Positions 8,904 to 14,487 of a DNA stretch of 14,487 nucleotides are shown here, one piece after another. Both the position numbers and the translations under genes were made by a program. The first letter of the stretch is position 1, and each line of letters opens with the position of its first letter. Source of the stretch: Suillus spraguei (taxonomy: Eukaryota > Basidiomycota > Agaricomycetes > Boletales > Suillaceae); NCBI GenBank assembly GCA_016800925.1, contig JABCPU010001152.1, positions 1 through 14,487 on the forward strand, in the 5' to 3' direction. Below the pieces are notes generated by a model. It saw nothing but the letters and a program-made list of their open reading frames with translations, had not been told where the DNA came from and made no database searches.

Positions 8904-9427
8904 AAATACTTCCCCTTGGATCCATGGAGCTTCACTTCTCTGGTCCTCCACTCCTACACTCTCCACTCCTCCCTTTCCAGACCTCCTATCTCCGGACCTC
9001 CGACCTGTCCTACCCCACCCTTGACATCCTGTTGGATCATCTTTCCCCCTGGAACTTCCCTCCTATCTTGCCCTGGACTTTGTCTGGCAGTCCGTCCTCC
9101 ATTCCATTCTACTTGGGACTTAACCCAGAGTCTTACCTGTATTTCCTGTCCTTCGGAAATAGTTCCTGCGTGGTTGCCATGATCCTCCAGTAGTCCGTTG
9201 GCGCACTATTGAGCAGTCTAAGCCCTAGAGTTCCTCCGGAGTTCCCCTCTGGACTTCACTGGAACTCCCCCTCAGACTTCATGCAAAATTAGGGGCACAT
9301 ACTTGTATAAGGGGGCACAGCGCACGAGCAGGAGGCCAAGCCCTTATGATTTAGTTATGACACTCCAGTGAGACCCCATGCAAGCTGGAACATCTGAGTA
9401 GCCTCCGGTTTTGCATGGCCGTAACAG
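8904..9427 (-). repeat. Left arm of a long inverted repeat (pyrimidine-rich)
   Basis: Read in reverse complement, this block is collinear with 13148-13668 over about 520 bp. Shared landmarks are ggccatgcaaaacc, gttccagct followed by tgcatgggg, ggcttggcctc, atgcccctaatt, aagtcccaagtagaatgg, ggtccggagataggagg and ggggaagtat. Similarity is moderate, by eye roughly three quarters of positions. The plus strand is strongly C/T-rich from 8920 to 9280. Its open frames of 88-89 codons are low-complexity and unlike proteins. Confidence 0.85.
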
Positions 9428-9600
9428 ATTCGAGACAAAAAAGATATCTACCAAAAATGTGTGAATCAAATCTTTTGATTGCCTGACATTTGTCTGAGTC
9501 CTGAGTGCTGAATCCCAAGTGCCAAACCCCAGAATTGTGGACTACTGGGGTTCGGCACTCAGGATTTGGCACTTGGGACTCAGAAAAAATGTGAGGCAAT
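9426..9600 (-). repeat. Reverse-oriented module X abutting the left arm
   Basis: Positions 9426-9463 are the near-exact reverse complement of 7345-7382 (agattcgagacaaaa, then agatatctaccaaaaatgtgtg). The similarity continues through the gtgccaaacccca and tgtggactac segments to tgtgaggcaata at about 9590. The module begins at the inner edge of the arm. A further copy in this orientation is at 14270-14420. Confidence 0.8.
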
Positions 9601-11812
9601 AAAAAAGCTGAAACTCAAAAACTCAAAACTTGAACTTGCAAAAATGTATATCATGTAAAATGCCTATTTCCTCACACAGTTCACCGAGTGTCAAGTACCA
9701 AGACCCAGGACCCGAATCATGAATCCTTGGCAATGTAACAAGTGCCAAGTGCCGGAACTGGAACCCAGAACCTCGAAACTTAAATCTGGAACTTGGAACT
9801 CACAAAAATGTGTATCATGTAAAATGTCTATTTCCTTACACAGTTCACCGAGTGTCAAGTACCAAGACCGGGACCCAAATCCTGAATTCCTGGCTATATA
9901 ACAAGTGCCGAGTGCTGGCATCTGAGCCCCGAACCCTGAAACTTCACACTTCAAACTTCAAAATTGAAAACTTGCAAAATTCTGTATCATGTAAAATTTC
10001 TATTTCCTTGAAAGTTCACCGGTGTCAAGTACCAAGACCCGGGACCCCAAATCCTGAATTCCTGGCTATATAAGTGCCGAGTGCCGGCACCTGAGCCCCG
10101 AACCCCGAAACTTCACACTTCAAACTTCAAAATTGAAACTTGAAAATTCGTATCATGTAAAATTTCATTTCCTTGCAAAGTTCACCGAGTGTCAAGTACC
10201 AAGACTGGGACCCGAATCCTGAATTCCTGGCAGTGTAACAAGTGCCACGTGCCGGAACCTGACACCCGAACCCCGAAACTTCACACTTCAAACTTCAAAA
10301 TTGAAACTTGCAAAAATCTGTATCATGTAAAATTTCTATTTCCTTACACAGTTCACCGAGTGTCAAGTACCAAGACCCAGGACCCGAATCCCGAATTCCT
10401 GGCAGTGTAACAAGTGCCGAGTGCCGGAACCCGACCCCCGAACTCCGAAACTTTCAAACTTCAAACTTCAAAATTGAAACTTGCAAAAATCTGTATCATG
10501 TAAATTTTCTATTCCTTCCACAGTTCACTGAGTGTCAAGTACAAGACCCGGACCCGATTCCTGAATTCCTGGCAGTGTAACAAGTGCCGAGTGCCGGAAC
10601 CTGACCCCCGAACCCCGAAACTTCACACTTCAAACTTCAAAATCAAAATTGAAACTTGCAAAAATCTGTATCATTTAAATTTTCTATTTCCTTGCACAGT
10701 TCACCGAGTGTCAAGTACCAAGACCCCGGACCCAAATCCGAATTCCTGGCAGTGTAACAAGTGCCAAGTGCCGGAACCTGACCCCGAACCCCGAAACTTC
10801 ACACTTCAAACTTCAAAATTGAAACTTGCAAAAATCTGTATCATGTAAAATTTCTATTTCCTTACACAGTTCACCGAGTGTCAAGTACCAAGACCCAGGA
10901 CCCGAATCCCGAATTCCTGCAGTGTAACAAGTGCCGAGTGCCGGAACCCGACCCCGAACCCCGAAACTTCACACTTCAAACTTCAAAATCAAAATTGAAA
11001 CTTGCAAAAAATCTGTATCATTTAAATTTTCTATTGCCTTGCACAGTTCACCGAGTGTCAAGTAACCAAGACCCGGGACCCGAATCCCGAATCCCTGAAA
11101 TGTAACAAGTGCCGAGTCAGAACCCGACCCCCGAAGCCCGAAACTTCAAACTTCACACTTCAAAATTGAAACTTGCAAAAAATCTGTATCATGTAAATTT
11201 TCTATTTCCTTACACAGTTCACTGAGTGTCAAGTAACAAGACCGGGACCTGAATTGCAAATTCCTGGCAATGTAACAAGTGCTGAGTGCCGGCAGCCAAA
11301 CTCCGAACCCCGAAACTTCAAACTTCAAACTTCAAAATTGAAACTTGCAAAAATCTGTATCATGTAAAATTGCTATTTCCTTACACAGTTCACTGAGTGT
11401 CAAGTACCAAGACCCAGACCCAAATCCCGAATTCCTGGCAGTGTAACAAGTGCCGAGTGCTGGAACACAACCCCCAAACTCCGAAACTTACAACTTGAAA
11501 CTTGAAACTCGCAAAGATGTCTAGATGTAATTTTTCTATTTCCTTATACAGTTCACCGAGTTGTCAAGTACCAAGAACTGAGACCCGAATCCTGAATTTC
11601 TGGCAATTGTAACAAGTGCCGAGTGCCAGACCTCGAACCCCAAAACTTGAAACTTGAAACTCGCACAAAATCTGTATCATGTAAATTTTCTATTTCCTTA
11701 TACAGTTCACCGAGTGTCAAGTACCAAAACCTGGAACCCAAATCCTGAATTCCTGGCAATGTAACAAGTGCCTCGTGCCGGAACCCGAACCCTAAAACCC
11801 TGAACCCAAAAT
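9600..11812 (+). repeat. Satellite array F, about 171 bp unit, 13 copies
   Basis: The box gttcac(c/t)gagtgtcaagta recurs at 9679, 9843, 10014, 10180, 10351, 10523, 10699, 10869, 11046, 11217, 11388, 11551 and 11704. Most steps are 163-177 bp, centred near 171; the last is 153. Each unit has, in order: this box, ccaagacccgggacccgaat, cctgaattcctggcagtgta, acaagtgccgagtgccggaa, ccccgaaccccgaaacttc, a cttcaaacttcaaaattg run, cttgcaaaaatctgtatcat and gtaaaatttctatttcctta. The frequent 60-90 codon open frames are repeat frames and not genes. Confidence 0.93.
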
Positions 11813-11854
11813 TTGAAACTTGAAACTTGAAACTTGAAACTTGAAACTTGAAAC
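11813..11854 (+). repeat. Six copies of the 7-mer ttgaaac
   Basis: Six perfect tandem ttgaaac units occupy 11813-11854 at the right end of array F, apparently grown from the aacttcaaacttc/aacttgaaacttg tract found in each satellite unit. Confidence 0.93.
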
Positions 11855-11946
11855 TGTATGCCAGGGTTTTGGGTCCCGGGTCTCGGTAGTTCACACTTTG
11901 TGAGTTTCAAGTTTTGGGTTTCTAGTTTTGGCACTCAGCACTCAGG
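11855..11946 (-). repeat. Partial satellite unit in reverse orientation
   Basis: Just after the 7-mer tract the sequence reads ggttttgggtcccgggtctc, then gtgagtttcaagttttgggt and ggcactcagcactcagg. This is the satellite in reverse complement, as also seen at 13865-14265, so orientation flips at about 11855. Confidence 0.75.
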
Positions 11947-12077
11947 ACTCAGCACTCAGTGATTCAATAATTTGCTTCTGGCAGGTACACATTCATTGAA
12001 AAAAATTGTATATACATCTATCACTATTGCAATTATGTCCACTCCTCAAGACCCTTTAACCTTCACCTCAACATCCA
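11947..12077 (+). repeat. Left terminal inverted repeat of the AT-rich element
   Basis: Pairs with 12998-13133 from actcagcactcagtgattca to cacctcaacatcca. Small indels (caggtaca against cagaggtaa, and atctatcac against attcaattac) are the main differences. Confidence 0.85.
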
Positions 12078-12997
12078 GTTCAATCTCGACCATCTTATCA
12101 TGGATGCCCTCCTGTTGCTCCTCAATCATTTTTAAAGTTTTTCAATGTCTTATCATTGCATAAATGGCCAGCCCTGCTCAGACATCAACAGTAGTACACT
12201 CCCACATGTGTCATTATGCAAAGATCAGTTGTATATAGGCCACAAATCTGATAGTTCATGTACAGGGGATATTTCTACTATAAGAAGCCCTACATAATAA
12301 TCAAGCTTTGATAATGATTTGATGCGTGATTTACCTCTCATATATGTCCCTAATGATGTATTTGAAGTTTTAGAAAGATCCATGAAGGACTGACTGAAAT
12401 GATAAGTAAAATGACATATGTTGTGAAAAGTGACAATTGACATCTTTTTACACAAAGTCACATTTATATATGGTACAGTTTAAATATTCATTCAAAATAT
12501 GTAAGATACATGTTAGACTACTAAAGGAACCTATACTGCATATTGCCCTGAGGTTGGAGGGTGGTGAAAGGGATGTGGTGTATATCTCAGTTGACCCAGC
12601 GTCAAAGTCCTACAACTGCCCAACTGACCATTTTCGATATTTTGGGACTTTGAACTTCCCACAGTCAATTTCTTATCTACTTCACTTCCCTCAGCACTCA
12701 ATTCTTGTTGGATGGTTTTATAAATTTAGATATATCATAGTGAATGTATTTTTAAATCTACTCCAGGTGTCTGATTAATAAATTTGATGTTTTTGAAAGT
12801 ATGGGCTCCTTAATCAGTAGAAATAGTAAGCATTCACACTAGTTCAAACTCCGGCCTATTTTAGGCTGATCCTTGTCATACAAAGCAAGTATATATGGTA
12901 TTATAATGATATATGAAGAGGCTGTATTATTTATGCAAGAGTAAGATACTGAAAACATCAAAAGTGTGAGAAATGCGACTTTCTATGTTTTTGTTCT

Positions 12998-13133
12998 TGG
13001 ATGTTGAGGTGAAAGGTTAAAGGGTCTTGTGAGGAGGTTGGCATAATTGCATAGTAATTGAATGTATATACAAATTTTTTCAATGAATGTTACCTCTGCC
13101 AGAAGCAAATTGTTGAATCACTGAGTGCTGAGT
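12998..13133 (-). repeat. Right terminal inverted repeat of the AT-rich element
   Basis: Reverse complement of 11947-12077. It lies only about 15 bp from the start of the right long inverted arm at 13148, whereas the left terminal repeat is separated from the left arm by the whole satellite array. Confidence 0.85.
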
Positions 13134-13147
13134 GCCGAAACTCAAAA

Positions 13148-13668
13148 CTGTTATGGCCATGCAAAACCAGAGGCAATTCAGAAGTTCCAGCTTTGCATGG
13201 GGTCGTACTGGAGGGTCATACTAATTCATGGGGGCTTGGCCTCAGCTTGTGGGCTGTGCCCTTTCCTGAGTACATGCCCCTAATTCATATGAAGTCCAAA
13301 GAGGAGTTCTTGTGAAGTCCGAGGGAGAACCTTTGGAGGAACTCTTGGGCTGGATTGCTCCATAGAGCGCCAATAAACTTCTGGAGAAGTGTAGAAAACT
13401 ATGCCACAGGTGGGAGATAGAGGTAAGACTACTGGGACAAGTCCCAAGTAGAATGGGTGAAGGGAAGACCACTGGATGAAGTCATAGGGCAGGATTGGAG
13501 CAAGGCTCCAGGGGAAATATGATCCACAGAGGTCAAGGATAGGATAGACAGGACAAGAGGTCCGGAGATAGGAGGTCCGGAGGATGAGGAGTGGAGGAAC
13601 GCAGAAATGGAGGAGTGGAGGAGTGGAGAAATGGAGGAGCGGAGCTCTGTGGATTTGGGGGAAGTATA
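13148..13668 (+). repeat. Right arm of the long inverted repeat (purine-rich)
   Basis: Collinear with the reverse complement of 8904-9427, from ctgttatggccatgcaaaac to ggggaagtatatg. From about 13310 the plus strand is strongly A/G-rich, and at 13580-13645 it carries short repeats around ggaggagtgga and gaaatggaggag. The frame at 13607-13828 is low-complexity Glu/Arg/Lys and not supported as a gene. Confidence 0.85.
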
Positions 13669-13864
13669 TGCCCTACTATGGAGGAGTAGGTCCGGAGATT
13701 ATGTAAGGAAGGTACAGGCTACTATGGATGAAGTCTGGAGTAGAAAACAAACAGAGAAGACTACCAAAGTAGAGCTGGAGGTGAACAGAGATAAAGACTG
13801 GAGTTCGGACAAAGTTCGGAAAGTATAATATAACAAAGGGTCAAAGGTCCGGCCTAGGGAATAC
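13669..13864 (+). other. Purine-rich flank of the right arm, no gene
   Basis: Continues the A/G-rich composition to about 13830 with agtctggag, agactggag and ttcggac motifs. No clear match to the sequence left of 8904 was found, so the inverted pairing appears to end near 13668. Confidence 0.45.
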
Positions 13865-14265
13865 TAATTTTACATGATATACATTTTTGTGAGTTTCTGT
13901 CACATACTGTATTTCACACCCCCATCTCCACTATGATCTCTGGCCCTGATCTCCATATTTCCGGACCTCCGGACCTCCACAGCTAGCCTGCCAACCCTAA
14001 ATTTGGGATTTGGGTCTCAGGTCTTGGTACTCAACACTCGGTGAACTGTGTAAGGAAATAGAAATTGTACATGATACAGATGTTGCGAGTTTTGAATTTC
14101 AAGTTTTGGGTCTCGGGCTTCGGCACTCAGCACTCAGCACTCAGCACTTCATACATTGCCAGGAATTCAGGATTTGGGTCTCAGGTCTTGTTACTTGACA
14201 ATTGGTGAACTGTGTAAGGAAATAGAAAATTTACATGATATACATTTTGTGAGTTTCAAGTTTTA
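13865..14265 (-). repeat. Satellite F units in reverse orientation
   Basis: The landmark gtgaactgtgtaaggaaata, the reverse complement of the array F box, occurs at 14041 and 14215, 174 bp apart. A fragment (tttacatgatatacat, then gtgagttt) at 13870-13900 precedes them, and gccaggaattcaggatttgg at 14158 matches the array F segment ending cctggca. Between 13905 and 13985 lies an unrelated C/T-rich stretch with ccggacctccggacctcc. Confidence 0.88.
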
Positions 14266-14487
14266 AATGTGTGATCAAATTCCTTTTATTGTCTCACATT
14301 TTTCTGAGTCCCGAGTGCAGAATCACGAGTGCCAAACCTCGAAATTGTGGACTACCAGATGTCAGAGTTCGGGTTCAGCACTAAAAATGTGTGGGTCAAA
14401 GTCTTTATTGCCTCACATTGATTACACATTTTGAGTGCCGAACCCTGAACCCGGCACCTGGCACTCAGACTCGACACAAAATGTAAA
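14266..14487 (-). repeat. Module X copy and array A-like fragment at the window edge
   Basis: 14270-14375 resembles 9460-9570 in the same orientation (gtgtga-tcaaat, cacattt-tctgagtcc, gtgccaaac, attgtggacta). It is followed by ttattgcctcacattg and gtgccgaaccctgaacccgg, relatives of array A. The repeat block runs out of the window. Confidence 0.75.

Larger units (their letters stand above)
11947..13133. mobile_element. AT-rich 1.19 kb element with about 131 bp terminal inverted repeats
   Basis: The left terminal repeat 11947-12077 and right terminal repeat 12998-13133 are near-perfect reverse complements. Shared strings include actcagcactcagtgattca, aatttgcttctggcag, cattcattg, tgtatatacat, tgcaattatg, aagaccctttaacc and cacctcaacatcca. 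The 920 bp between them is AT-rich and free of the surrounding satellites. I see no transposase motif, so this would be a non-autonomous element. Inside it, a 113-codon frame at 12437-12778 and a 78-codon minus frame at 12225-12461 match nothing I know. No target-site duplication is visible, because both ends continue into ggcactcagcactcag-type repeat. Confidence 0.68.

Noticed and set aside
8916..9193. Two overlapping 88-89 codon frames in the left arm, and the 73-codon frame at 13607-13828 in the right arm
   Set aside because: They are products of C/T- or A/G-biased composition. The paired inverted copy does not keep the same frame.
9600..11812. A regular repeat array that might be taken for CRISPR
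   Set aside because: The whole 171 bp unit is repeated with no unique spacers, and the surroundings are eukaryotic genes with introns.
9691..11934. Many 60-110 codon open frames on both strands within the 171 bp array
   Set aside because: They repeat with the satellite unit, break at its indels, and spell the same low-information phrases. No splice-consistent gene appears.
12437..12778. 113-codon frame inside the AT-rich element
   Set aside because: No recognisable motif, no start context, and AT-rich sequence with ordinary stop spacing. It is mentioned only within the element and not called as a gene.
11947..13133. hAT transposon ends (cagtg start with an 8 bp target duplication)
   Set aside because: The 8 bp beyond cagtg on both sides continue the inverted repeat instead of forming a direct duplication, so the family cannot be assigned.
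8904..13668. Long terminal repeat retrotransposon
   Set aside because: The paired blocks are inverted, not direct, and no gag, protease, reverse transcriptase or integrase coding lies between them.

Overview
The window reads as nuclear DNA of a mushroom-forming basidiomycete (Agaricomycetes). The basis is a set of genes cut by many 45-55 bp GT...AG introns, proteins that resemble lineage-restricted families I remember from such fungi (no search was possible), and a long tail of GC-rich satellite repeats. I cannot name the species. There are no bacterial, phage or viral genes.

The left 5.4 kb is genic. A 5'-truncated gene on the + strand (1-1568, four visible exons) converges on a minus-strand gene (2062-3078, three to five exons). 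That gene is divergent from a third gene on the + strand (3298-5434, seven exons), with a shared 219 bp promoter interval. The third gene encodes a protein with basic stretches, a Zn2Cys6-like cysteine cluster, a short coiled coil and an acidic tail, so it looks like a nuclear or DNA-binding factor. It carries two apparent single-base deletions and may be a decaying copy or contain homopolymer errors. No enzyme is recognisable in any of the three. A 184 bp direct repeat lies between the two convergent 3' ends.

The right 9 kb has no gene I can support. In order it holds: a roughly 167 bp higher-order repeat array (5640-6335); a head-to-head palindrome (6336-6609) where the array changes orientation; a 77 bp array in reverse orientation (6477-6850); degenerate repeats (6850-7600); a G-rich minisatellite with a core like acgggtgggccgagg (7767-8730); a pyrimidine-rich arm (8904-9427); a 13-unit satellite of about 171 bp (9600-11812); a 1.19 kb AT-rich element with terminal inverted repeats of about 131 bp (11947-13133); the purine-rich inverted partner of the arm (13148-13668); and reverse-oriented satellite units and related modules to the end.

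The arrays share short boxes (tgtgaggcaata, gtgccgaaccccgaac, ggcactcagcactcag) and so probably descend from one repeat family. The most notable structures are the nested inverted repeats (arms outside, terminal-inverted-repeat element inside), the near-nucleosome-length satellites and the orientation flip. The setting resembles a heterochromatic, pericentromeric or subtelomeric block, which is an inference.
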